Origin: JBBQBM01 sp964554485
Lineage (GTDB): Bacteria > Patescibacteriota > Saccharimonadia > Saccharimonadales > JAGQMS01
Length of the DNA: 31,209 bases
Assembly: GCA_964554485.1 (NCBI GenBank)
Contig: CAZKOX010000004.1
Coordinates: forward strand, 1 to 31,209
Reading direction: 5' to 3'
Below the pieces are notes generated by a model that was not told the DNA's origin, did no database searches, and was given only the letters and a program-made list of their open reading frames with translations. The position numbers and the translations under genes were made by a program. This document shows, in pieces, positions 16,871 through 23,838 of this stretch (the first letter of the stretch is position 1; each line of letters opens with the position of its first letter).

Positions 16871-16937
16871 ATTGCAAATAATATCGCATATGCAAATAGT
16901 TTGCAAAAATGAAATTCATAAGTAAAATACAAACATC
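16871..16937. promoter_or_regulatory. Divergent fur/ZIP promoter with probable metalloregulator operator
   Basis: The gap holds an inverted repeat TTGCAAA...TTTGCAA (16873-16907), a central GCATATGC palindrome and a direct repeat TGCAAATA. The self-complementary TTGCAA at 16901-16906 can act as -35 for both directions: rightward with TAAAAT at 16923-16928 (16-nt spacer, 9 nt before the ZIP ATG) and leftward with TATTAT at 16878-16883 (17-nt spacer, 7 nt before the fur ATG). Both messages would be almost leaderless, and a bound repressor would shut both. Confidence 0.6.
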
Positions 16938-17702
16938 ATGAATGTCGGTTATCTTATACTTTTAGCATCTATTGGTAGCGTTGTCTCGTTATCTGGTGGA
17001 ATTTTGCTTCTAATGAATCGTAAATTCGCGTTTAGGATTGAAAAATTAATTGCACCATTTGCGGCTGGAGCGCTGTTGGCGGCAGTATTCTTTGATCTTT
17101 TGCCTGAGGCAATAGATTATTCAGATAAACCTGCTGATCAAATTTTAACCTGGACGCTTGTTGGAATAGCTTTGTTCTTTTTACTTGAACGGCGCTTGAA
17201 GTGGTTTCACCATCATGAACATAATGGACATAAAAAGGATGATACCTTGCCATCGATGTTAGTGATTGGCGATACTCTACATAACGCTATCGATGGCGTA
17301 GCTATAGCCTTTGCTTATTTAGTATCTCCATCAGTTGGTGTCGTAACAACAATTGCGGTTGCTTTTCATGAATTACCTCAAGAAATAGGAGATTTTGGAC
17401 TTTTATTAAAATCTGGATGGCGTCGCCGAAAAATAATCTACGCTAACGTACTTAGTGCTCTAGCTACAGTCGTTGCTGCTGTGGTTGTGTATTACTTCGG
17501 TCGAAATTTTGAGGGCTTAGTTGCTCCTTCGTTGGCGTTGTCAGCCGGTATGTTGCTTTACATCGCACTCAGCGACGTCTTACCTTCGGTTCATGAGAAC
17601 CATCCGCAACGTAAGTGGCTTGATGGCGCGAATATGTTATTCATATCTGGTGCGGCAGTAGTCTATATTGCGGTTTACATTTCTCGAATCATCGAAGGCT
17701 AA
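16938..17702 (+). CDS. ZIP-family divalent metal transporter
   Basis: The 254-aa protein has about eight transmembrane segments. Binding motifs are H115-N116-x-x-D119 in 'DTLHNAIDGVAIAF' (TM4) and H144-E145-x-x-x-E149 in 'AFHELPQEIGDFG' (TM5), the ZIP binuclear metal site. A His-rich cytoplasmic loop 'HHHEHNGH' (91-98) lies between TM3 and TM4. It imports zinc or iron into the cytoplasm. The gene has no ribosome site and a -10 box 9 nt before the ATG. Divergent from the Fur-family gene, which probably regulates it. Confidence 0.93.
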   Translation: MNVGYLILLASIGSVVSLSGGILLLMNRKFAFRIEKLIAPFAAGALLAAVFFDLLPEAIDYSDKPADQILTWTLVGIALFFLLERRLKWFHHHEHNGHKKDDTLPSMLVIGDTLHNAIDGVAIAFAYLVSPSVGVVTTIAVAFHELPQEIGDFGLLLKSGWRRRKIIYANVLSALATVVAAVVVYYFGRNFEGLVAPSLALSAGMLLYIALSDVLPSVHENHPQRKWLDGANMLFISGAAVVYIAVYISRIIEG

Positions 17703-17888
17703 TTTTAGCTTTCCAACTTCTACTAAACCTCGTATTATATTGTTTAGACAGGGACGATTAAGTAGATAGTTTTTAACCCTGCTAATTAGATTAATTTAGA
17801 CAAAAGCTCCTTTCGTAAGTAGGTAGGTAACTAGAGAAGTGAAAGCGATGTTGCTGCCACGGAGCTAATATAGAAAGGAATAAATATT
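17703..17888 (+). promoter_or_regulatory. Long 5' region of rny, possibly structured
   Basis: There is no ORF in this 186-bp gap. A TATTAT-like box near 17732 could start a leader of about 140 nt. AGCTCC (17805-17810) is complementary to GGAGCT (17861-17866) and would enclose a 50-nt internal region just before the AAAGGA ribosome site. I do not recognise a riboswitch class. Autoregulation of RNase Y through its leader is possible but inferred. Confidence 0.35.
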
Positions 17889-19403
17889 ATGGAAATAGTC
17901 GCCATTGTGCTTGCAGTGGTCGGGCTTGGTGCTGGGTATGGCGCTAGTCAGACGATTACAAAAAAGAAGATAGGCAATGCCGAAAAAGAGGCTGAGAAGC
18001 AGCTGACAAAGGCTAAGCGCGAAGCAACAGACATAATTAGTAAGGCAAAAGAAGACGCGCACAAAATTGGTGACGATGCCCGTCGCGATGAATCTCAGCG
18101 TCGCAAGGAATTTAAGGAACTTGAAGCTAGGCTACTTGCTCGAGAAGAATCGCTAGACAAGAAGCTTGACGAAATAGATAAGCGTTCAGAAAAACTTCGC
18201 GAAAGCGAGGCTCAGGTTGAAGATCTAAAACAAGAAATTCGCGACATTCGAGTTAAGCAGCAAGAGAAGCTTGAGAAAATCGCTAAACTTACTAAAGCTG
18301 ACGCAGCCGATAAGTTAATGAAAATGACGGAACGAGATATTCGCAACGATCTAACCGGACTTATCGCCAAGCTGCAAAACGAAGCCAAGGATACGGCTGA
18401 AGAAAATGCTCAAGTCATTATTGCTGGTGCTATGGAACGGATGGCTAGCGAAGTAACAGCCGAGCGAACAGTTACTAGTATTAAATTACCTGATGAGGAG
18501 ATGAAAGGTCGAATTATCGGCAAAGAAGGCCGAAATATTCAATCTCTTCAGCGTGAAACCGGTGTCGATATTATGGTCGACGATACTCCAGGATATGTAG
18601 TGTTATCGACTTTTGACCCAGTACGCCGAGAAGTTGCTCGACAAGCCATGGAGATGCTTATGAAGGATGGTCGTGTTCATCCGGCCCGTATTGAAGAGGT
18701 TGTTGCTAAAGCTCAGGTTAATGTTCAAAAAGAAGTTGTTCGAGCAGCCGAGGATGCTGCCCGAGAAGTCGGTATTGTCGGTATACCAAAAGAAATTCTA
18801 CAGCCACTTGGTGAGCTAAAATATCGTACCAGTTATGGACAGAACGTCTTAAAGCATTCTGTTGAAATGGCTCACATTGCTGGGATAATCGCTGATCAAA
18901 TCGGTGCCGATGCGAAGATCTGTCGATATGCTGCGTTAGTACATGACCTAGGCAAGGCCTATACTCACAAAATTGAAGGTAAACATCATCATATTAGCGG
19001 TGAGATGCTTCGTAAATATGGCGTAGCTGAAGAGATTGCCCATGCTGCCGAAGCTCATCATGAAGATGTCGAAGCAACTACTATTGAAGCGTTAGTGGTG
19101 AGGGTAGTTGACGCTATCAGTGCTGCCCGCCCGGGTGCTCGAAACATAAGTGTCGAGAACTTTGGAGAACGTATGCGCGATCTAGAAAACACAGCACTTA
19201 GTTTTCCTGGCGTTGAAAAAGCCTATGCCATTAGTGCTGGACGTGAAGTTCGGGTATTTGTAATGCCGCAAGAACTTGACGATCTGCAGGCTATTAAGCT
19301 AGCGCGTGACGTAGCTACAAAGATTGAATCAAGCATGCAGTATCCCGGAACAATTAAGATTAATGTTATCCGTGAAACTCGAGCAATTGAATTCGCCAAG
19401 TAG
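17889..19403 (+). CDS. rny: Ribonuclease Y
   Basis: RNase Y is the membrane-anchored endoribonuclease that starts mRNA decay. A single N-terminal transmembrane helix ('IVAIVLAVVGLGAGYGAS') is followed by a long coiled coil (about residues 30-190), a KH domain with the GKEG loop near residue 211 ('GRIIGKEGRNIQSL') and an HD domain with the catalytic His-Asp pair at about 352-353 ('LVHDLGKAYTHKIEGKHHHISG'). At 504 aa it is full length. A ribosome site AAAGGA precedes the ATG, and a strong terminator follows the stop. Confidence 0.97.
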   Translation: MEIVAIVLAVVGLGAGYGASQTITKKKIGNAEKEAEKQLTKAKREATDIISKAKEDAHKIGDDARRDESQRRKEFKELEARLLAREESLDKKLDEIDKRSEKLRESEAQVEDLKQEIRDIRVKQQEKLEKIAKLTKADAADKLMKMTERDIRNDLTGLIAKLQNEAKDTAEENAQVIIAGAMERMASEVTAERTVTSIKLPDEEMKGRIIGKEGRNIQSLQRETGVDIMVDDTPGYVVLSTFDPVRREVARQAMEMLMKDGRVHPARIEEVVAKAQVNVQKEVVRAAEDAAREVGIVGIPKEILQPLGELKYRTSYGQNVLKHSVEMAHIAGIIADQIGADAKICRYAALVHDLGKAYTHKIEGKHHHISGEMLRKYGVAEEIAHAAEAHHEDVEATTIEALVVRVVDAISAARPGARNISVENFGERMRDLENTALSFPGVEKAYAISAGREVRVFVMPQELDDLQAIKLARDVATKIESSMQYPGTIKINVIRETRAIEFAK

Positions 19404-19422
19404 ATAACAGAACCATATGTTT

Positions 19423-19459
19423 GAACTGTAGGAGAGGTTTCTCCTACAGTTCTTTTTTT
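19423..19459 (+). terminator. Intrinsic terminator after rny (also usable from the minus strand)
   Basis: Perfect 12-bp stem GAACTGTAGGAG / CTCCTACAGTTC, loop AGGTTT, then seven T. The right arm overlaps the last codons of the convergent 66-aa gene. Confidence 0.92.
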
Positions 19460-19644
19460 CCGCGAAAACCAAATGCGGCAATGATAACACTTACAATCAT
19501 GTTGATAGTTACTACACGTATAAGCGGTATATCATGATTAATTGCCACCAACGCAGCACTTCCAAGCCAAATAGTAGCGATTACACCAGCGGTGTAAGGA
19601 TATTTAATAAATAGTATAAATTCTTTAAGCATTTTGTTCTCCAT
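19444..19644 (-). CDS. Small two-helix membrane protein (66 aa)
   Basis: The protein has two hydrophobic segments (about 14-33 and 42-59) separated by 'NHDIPLIRV', and a basic end 'FGFRGKKEL'. No family is recognised. Its ATG at 19644 overlaps the stop region of the ABC1-kinase gene by 20 nt; a second ATG at 19632 is possible. With the 52-aa membrane protein upstream of the kinase it forms a three-gene operon. Its last codons are within the terminator shared with rny. Confidence 0.6.
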   Translation of the reverse strand: MENKMLKEFILFIKYPYTAGVIATIWLGSAALVAINHDIPLIRVVTINMIVSVIIAAFGFRGKKEL

Positions 19645-21151
19645 TTGATTCTACTACAGGAGTTGTAGAAGATCTTACTTTATTTACTAATTTCTGAAAT
19701 AGTACAGGATCACGGAGGGCGACCCTCTCCAGCCAGTTAACGATCGTTTCAATAGCATCACCTATTGAAGTATTATTTTCATGCGCTGCAAGATACTCGG
19801 GATGGATATTACTTACATCATGAACTACTCGATCAAGCACAACAGGCGTTACTTGTTTATCGCGTCCCAGATAACTAATCATCGTTGAAAAGGTTTGTGT
19901 AGCGCGGAGAATATCGCTATTCTCAAGCTTCATTACTAGTCCAAAACGATTGCCTTTATTGACGGCTTTATTGATCATCGAAAGCATACTGGCGTCCGAC
20001 TGACTATCACTTACCATATTAGTGCCAACTACCTGTTCAAAAGCCTCGCCTGCAATTTTGGTAACATTTTTTAGGGTTTTTTCACCGATGAATTGACCGA
20101 TGCGGTTTAAAGCTTGGTATAAATCACCTACAAAGAAATGAAGAGACCTTTCGAACATACCGGCAACATCCATTGAGCCTTTATTAATCTTATCGTAGGC
20201 CTCGATGAGCCCAAAAAACGCCGACTTATCCTCCGGTGTTTTTGCGCTAATACCAAAATCAATTATTCCTACTCGGTTATCGTGCATTAGACGAATATTT
20301 CCAGGATGCGGGTCGCCCATTACTCTAGGCAACTTAAAGACTCCCATAATGGCTTCGTAGCCTAGCATAATAAGTTGATCATCGAGATCTGAACCCAGAG
20401 TTTCTTTTACATAGGCTTTTGGGTCAACACCTTGAGATTTTAGTTTTATTAACTTAGCCACCGATAAGCCATCTACATATTCCTGAACTATTAAATTGTC
20501 GGTGCATAATTCCAAATAAGTCTTTGGTATAAAAAGTTTCGGATGACCTTTGTACGCTTCATATAGTTCATTCGCAAACTCAGCTTCATGAACGTAGTCT
20601 GTTTCTCGAAGAGTAGAGGTGCGGAATTCTTCAACCGCGTTGCTTAGATCAATATCAACATTCTTGTATAGTTTTATAAAAAACCGTTTATAAAACATAG
20701 TTAATAACTTAAGATCGTGTGCGAGTAGTTCTTGTATCATGGGTCGCAACACTTTCAATACAACAACAGAATTGTCTTTTAGCGTGGCGTAATACACCTG
20801 TCCAAATGATCCAGCGGCAAATGGCTGGGGTTGTACTAAGGCGATTTGCTCTAACTTATCTTTCGGTAATTCCTTTTGTAGAAATTCAGCAATATTTAAC
20901 GGTTCGTGATCTAGATTCTCGAAGATTTTTAATCGGTCTGGATTGTCCCAGCGTTTCATAATTTCACTTCGAAGAAGAATTCCCTGCAGGAACTTTATAT
21001 ACACTCCTCCAAGGTCAACGAATTCATTGCAGATCATATTGGCCATACGATCGTACTGCTTTTTTTGATAAAAATATGCTGACTTCGCTATCAAAGCAGC
21101 GAGTCTTCTAGTACGATGCCGCTTAATGGCTGCGATCGTCTTTTTGTCCAT
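19625..21151 (-). CDS. ABC1/AarF/UbiB-family atypical protein kinase
   Basis: ABC1 signature elements appear in order: the N-terminal 'GGVYIKFLQGILLR' region (the KxGQ motif, here K53-F-L-Q56 with Leu for the usual Gly), the Ala-rich loop 'FAAGSFGQVY' (111-120), Lys133 in 'VVLKVLRP', 'GDPHPGN' (279-285) and 'IIDFG' (297-300). No C-terminal membrane helices are evident in the 508 aa. The family supports ubiquinone synthesis in proteobacteria and lipid or quinone homeostasis elsewhere; no quinone genes are in the window, so the substrate is unknown. A GGAAG ribosome site precedes ATG 21151. Confidence 0.9.
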   Translation of the reverse strand: MDKKTIAAIKRHRTRRLAALIAKSAYFYQKKQYDRMANMICNEFVDLGGVYIKFLQGILLRSEIMKRWDNPDRLKIFENLDHEPLNIAEFLQKELPKDKLEQIALVQPQPFAAGSFGQVYYATLKDNSVVVLKVLRPMIQELLAHDLKLLTMFYKRFFIKLYKNVDIDLSNAVEEFRTSTLRETDYVHEAEFANELYEAYKGHPKLFIPKTYLELCTDNLIVQEYVDGLSVAKLIKLKSQGVDPKAYVKETLGSDLDDQLIMLGYEAIMGVFKLPRVMGDPHPGNIRLMHDNRVGIIDFGISAKTPEDKSAFFGLIEAYDKINKGSMDVAGMFERSLHFFVGDLYQALNRIGQFIGEKTLKNVTKIAGEAFEQVVGTNMVSDSQSDASMLSMINKAVNKGNRFGLVMKLENSDILRATQTFSTMISYLGRDKQVTPVVLDRVVHDVSNIHPEYLAAHENNTSIGDAIETIVNWLERVALRDPVLFQKLVNKVRSSTTPVVESNGEQNA

Positions 21152-21153
21152 GG

Positions 21154-21312
21154 TTACTTCCTGGCAAATCCAATTAGAAACAGAACAAGAGTAGAGGCCA
21201 TAACGATTAGATATAGGTCAAATAGTTCATTGGCTGAATTACGCGTAAAAGCCATTAAGATAACGGCTATCCAGATCAGCAAGATGGTGAAGAATATTGA
21301 AATATACTTCAT
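21154..21312 (-). CDS. Small two-helix membrane protein (52 aa) before the ABC1 kinase
   Basis: This short ORF starts at ATG 21312 and ends with TAA at 21154-21156, two bases before the kinase ATG. The translation starts 'MKYISIFFTILLIWIAVILM', has a polar turn 'TRNSANELFD' and a second helix 'IVMASTLVLFLIGFARK'. Tight spacing with the kinase and a -10 box (TATAGT) 9 nt upstream of the ATG support a real gene. No family is recognised; it resembles its 66-aa partner at the other end of the operon in size and topology. Confidence 0.7.
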   Translation of the reverse strand: MKYISIFFTILLIWIAVILMAFTRNSANELFDLYLIVMASTLVLFLIGFARK

Positions 21313-21321
21313 AATATTTAA

Positions 21322-21327
21322 ACTATA
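21322..21327 (-). promoter_or_regulatory. -10 box (TATAGT) for the 52-aa/kinase operon
   Basis: TATAGT lies 9 nt before ATG 21312 on the minus strand with no ribosome site, again predicting a leaderless message. Confidence 0.45.
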
Positions 21328-21384
21328 TCATAATTTCAGGTGTAGCGCTAAGCTGTTTCGTCTTGTACAATGTATTAGTTGTAA

Positions 21385-21409
21385 CGGGGATTGGCGCAGT
21401 TGGCTAGCG
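21385..21409 (+). repeat. Partial copy of tRNA-Pro (first 25 nt)
   Basis: These 25 bases are identical to 21556-21580: the 5' acceptor strand, D stem and D loop of tRNA-Pro. No matching T arm or 3' acceptor strand follows, so this is not a second functional tRNA. The two copies are spaced 171 bp. Confidence 0.95.
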
Positions 21410-21555
21410 TGAAATATGCCAGAGGCATATTGGAAACAAACCTTCACCTGCAAGCTATGCTTGCAAGGCAGAAGTTTGGGGGTCGCGGAACGTGACCGCG
21501 GGAACCGCGCGCAAGAAACGGGGCAGTACGTTAAAATAAAGTATGTACGTATTAT
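21410..21555 (+). other. Hairpin-rich insert between the tRNA-Pro fragment and the intact tRNA-Pro
   Basis: Three stem-loops are visible: AATATGCC/GGCATATT (21413-21431, loop AGA); TGCAAGC/GCTTGCA (21449-21465, loop TAT) inside an outer CTTC/GAAG pair; and CGCGG/CCGCG (21484-21500) with a 7-nt loop. The last has the same stem sequence as the tRNA-Pro anticodon stem but loop AACGTGA. AACCGCGCGC (21503-21512) is complementary to tRNA-Pro 21580-21589. No ORF and no known RNA family is recognised. It could be part of the pre-tRNA, an integration remnant, or a decayed tRNA. Confidence 0.5.
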
Positions 21556-21632
21556 CGGGGATTGGCGCAGTTGGCTAGCGCGCGCGGTTTGGGACCGCGA
21601 GGCCGGAGGTTCGAGTCCTCTATCCCCGACCA
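21556..21632 (+). tRNA. tRNA-Pro(UGG)
   Basis: A full cloverleaf can be drawn: acceptor CGGGGAT/ATCCCCG, D stem GCGC/GCGC, anticodon stem CGCGG/CCGCG with loop TTTGGGA (anticodon TGG, G37), T stem GGAGG/CCTCT with loop TTCGAGT, then A73 and an encoded CCA. No clear own promoter lies directly upstream, so it is probably transcribed through the preceding partial copy and insert. The 3' end overlaps the stop of the convergent recombinase gene. Confidence 0.96.
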
Positions 21633-23317
21633 TGAACGAAATCACCAGTTTTTATGAACCCGTCCCAGGGTTCATTTAATTTGTGGGTTATTTCGTACCT
21701 CTGTTGTTTGCCCGTTCCAATACGTTTAATTGTGTAGTTCGAGAAGAAGATTCCGAGCACATTATCGAGTAGCTCTATATTTTGCGTTTTTGGTAATTCA
21801 ACAGATATGAAATTGAACAGTTCGAGATATTCGTCATAAGACAGAATTGCGTCCTTTGAAGACTTCAAAGTGGCTTCAAGTTTCTTTAGTTCTGATTCCA
21901 TAGCTTCAAGCTCACCCTTTATCTCTTTGAGGTCGTAGTCTTCTTTAAGTTCAGGGTTATTTCTAATAAGGTCTTTGGTGCTTCTTAATTCTTCACTTTT
22001 ACGACCAATACCACGCTTGGCAGAACCTATGAGACTTCTAAGCTCTCTGTTACGCTGTATGACTTGATCCCTAGCACCTAATTTGAACTTGTCATAATTT
22101 GATTGAGTGGTGAATAAGTGCTCACCGAGAAAAGCATACGAATAATCGAGCACAACATTTGCACGAATACTTTTGCCTTTGAACTGACAATGCTCAGTTT
22201 CGCACCTGTAATTGTAATAGTGAATCTTCTCTTTGCTGGCAAGTACCTTAGACGTAAGACCAGACGAGAAGGATTTGTCGCAGAAACCACAGTACACCAT
22301 ACCGTTCAGCAGATTGGCTTTCGTTAAACGCTTGTCTTTCGACATGATTGAAGACACGAGCTTTGCAGAATTGAGGTCGTCTACCTTATTTATTTTGAGG
22401 AAGTTTTCAACAGATATGACTGGCGAAAAATCGTAGAACTCCTCAAGGTCGCACAGGTAATCGCCATATTTGAGAACTCCCGCATAAATAGGGTCTTTTA
22501 AGAGGTCTGATACCGTAACTTTGCCCCAGACATAGTCATCATGCTTAAAGCCTGAGTTCTTGTCTTTGTCTTTTATACGCTTGAACACTTGGTAGCCTGT
22601 GGTGTTTAGCCACTCAGCTATGCTTTGCTGGGTTTCGCCCTTAAGGCGTTTTTCAAATGCTTTCTTTATAATCGCCCAGTTATCACCGTCTGGATATAGC
22701 TGTCCCTGTTTATTCATACGGTAGCCATGTTTGAATCTACCGATGAATACGCCCTCCTCAATCTTTCGTCTGTTACCTCTAGCTACACTCTCGCTTAGGT
22801 GTTCAGAGTACTGCTTGGACAGGACAAAAGATATACCGAGCAACATCTTGCCTGTAGGACTATTCTCAAAAGTTGAGGTGGCGAAGCGTAGGTCTTTAAG
22901 TATGCCTTTATCAAGCAGGTCGATAATCTCGCCAGCTTCTTTCATATTTCTGGACAATCTATCAGGGTGCCAGCAAATTATGCCGTCTACCTTACCGTCT
23001 TTAACATCTTGAATAAGCTGGTCGAACTTTTCTCTGATTCCTGGGTCTTTGGCAGAACACTTCTCTTTAAGATAGCGTTTGCTGACGTTCAGGCGGTACT
23101 TGTTGCCATTTGAATCAACATGGTCAACTTCTACAATCTTGTCTTTAATGTCCCTAATTTGGTCTGGAATTGAGCGTTCTTGCCGTTCATCACCCGTAGT
23201 GGACTTTCTCGCATATACCACATACCTCAGTTCCGAGTAATCTATTTCGCCACTCTTAGGATCAACACCCTCTTTCAGCAGTTCGAATAGTTGTTTAGAT
23301 GTACTTAATGAATCCAT
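21620..23317 (-). CDS. Large serine recombinase (site-specific integrase type)
   Basis: The catalytic resolvase domain contains the nucleophile Ser39 in 'VVYARKSTTGD' and 'IICWHPDRLSRNMKEAGEI', followed by the long helix 'SKQYSEHLSESVARGNRRK'. A recombinase domain ('RFKHGYRMNKQGQLYPDGDNW') follows, then a zinc ribbon with cysteines in 'YCGFCDKSF' and 'CETEHCQFKG', then a coiled coil ('EDYDLKEIKGELEAMESELKKLE'). 565 aa is complete for the class. Such enzymes integrate and excise elements. The last codons (HGRG, TAG) are encoded by the complement of the tRNA-Pro 3' end, so the gene sits at an element border. TATACT is 7 nt before the ATG. Confidence 0.93.
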   Translation of the reverse strand: MDSLSTSKQLFELLKEGVDPKSGEIDYSELRYVVYARKSTTGDERQERSIPDQIRDIKDKIVEVDHVDSNGNKYRLNVSKRYLKEKCSAKDPGIREKFDQLIQDVKDGKVDGIICWHPDRLSRNMKEAGEIIDLLDKGILKDLRFATSTFENSPTGKMLLGISFVLSKQYSEHLSESVARGNRRKIEEGVFIGRFKHGYRMNKQGQLYPDGDNWAIIKKAFEKRLKGETQQSIAEWLNTTGYQVFKRIKDKDKNSGFKHDDYVWGKVTVSDLLKDPIYAGVLKYGDYLCDLEEFYDFSPVISVENFLKINKVDDLNSAKLVSSIMSKDKRLTKANLLNGMVYCGFCDKSFSSGLTSKVLASKEKIHYYNYRCETEHCQFKGKSIRANVVLDYSYAFLGEHLFTTQSNYDKFKLGARDQVIQRNRELRSLIGSAKRGIGRKSEELRSTKDLIRNNPELKEDYDLKEIKGELEAMESELKKLEATLKSSKDAILSYDEYLELFNFISVELPKTQNIELLDNVLGIFFSNYTIKRIGTGKQQRYEITHKLNEPWDGFIKTGDFVHGRG

Positions 23318-23337
23318 ACCTTTTAGTATAGTAGCTA

Positions 23338-23347
23338 TGTATTAGTT
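23338..23347. repeat. Copy 2 of a 10-bp repeat (TGTATTAGTT) near the recombinase
   Basis: The same 10 bases occur at 21371-21380 (just before the tRNA-Pro fragment), here (upstream of the recombinase start) and at 23647-23656 (upstream of the 84-aa gene). Copies 2 and 3 share an eleventh base, C. This is more copies than expected by chance in 31 kb. Confidence 0.5.
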
Positions 23348-23366
23348 CGAGAAAGTTTGGGCTATA

Positions 23367-23621
23367 TTAAAACACTACACGTTGAGTTACTATTTCCCCT
23401 GTTTCTTTGTCTACGAAATCCATATAGGTGTACTGTTGTTTATCGTTTGTATACTTGTTTGTTTTGTTTTCATCACGGAGTTTAATAAGTAGATCCGTGA
23501 CTGTTGCTATTGGGTGGTAATCACTTGCGTCTAACGCACCCTCACTTATGTTGGCTTCTAAGGTTGTATGACTGCTCACACTGAGTCCTTTTTGACCAGT
23601 GAAGTGTTTTAGGTTCTTCAC
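23367..23621 (-). CDS. Hypothetical 84-aa protein upstream of the recombinase
   Basis: The protein is small and polar, with no transmembrane helix; it starts 'KNLKHFTGQKGLSVSSHTTLE' and ends 'YMDFVDKETGEIVTQRVVF'. I do not recognise a family. It starts at GTG 23621 with GGGAG directly touching the start codon, an unusually short ribosome-site spacing; an in-frame stop lies just upstream. It is on the same strand as the recombinase, 49 bp before it, so it is likely cotranscribed and could be an accessory or regulatory factor of the element. That role is inference. Confidence 0.6.
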   Translation of the reverse strand: MKNLKHFTGQKGLSVSSHTTLEANISEGALDASDYHPIATVTDLLIKLRDENKTNKYTNDKQQYTYMDFVDKETGEIVTQRVVF

Positions 23622-23664
23622 CTCCCAAGAGTTTCAGTGTGATAGTTGTATTAGTTCACGGAGG

Positions 23665-23739
23665 CTTGCAAGCTGTCTAAAATCAAAATAGACGGCGTGC
23701 AAGAAACCTCTACCTGAAAGGGCTCTTGCTTGCCGTCTA
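23665..23739. repeat. Three copies of a 15-bp repeat forming mutually exclusive hairpins
   Basis: Copies: CTTGCAAGCTGTCTA (23665-23679, direct), TAGACGGCGTGCAAG (23689-23703, inverted) and CTTGCTTGCCGTCTA (23725-23739, direct). The middle copy can pair with either neighbour. The second pairing extends to ATAGACGGC..GCAAGA / TCTTGC..GCCGTCTAT and is followed by CCTTTAATTAT. This may be a terminator/antiterminator switch or a set of protein-binding sites for the recombinase operon. Confidence 0.6.
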
Positions 23740-23838
23740 TCCTTTAATTATACGCTTACGCTTAAGATTTGTCAAGTTGAAATTAGTGTTTTTGAGATAA
23801 TAAGAATAGAGGTATCCGCAAAAACAAAAGGAGGAGTG

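Noticed and set aside
16871..16906. Longer N-terminus for the Fur-family protein from a TTG at 16906
   Set aside because: It would run coding sequence through the promoter and operator and adds a non-conserved Cys-rich stretch; ATG 16870 gives normal length.
21385..21555. Self-splicing intron in tRNA-Pro
   Set aside because: The downstream copy includes the full tRNA 5' part again, so removal of the insert is not needed for a functional tRNA, and the insert is too short and lacks recognisable group I core elements.
23665..23739. CRISPR array
   Set aside because: There are only three short imperfect copies in mixed orientation, no regular spacers and no cas genes in the window.
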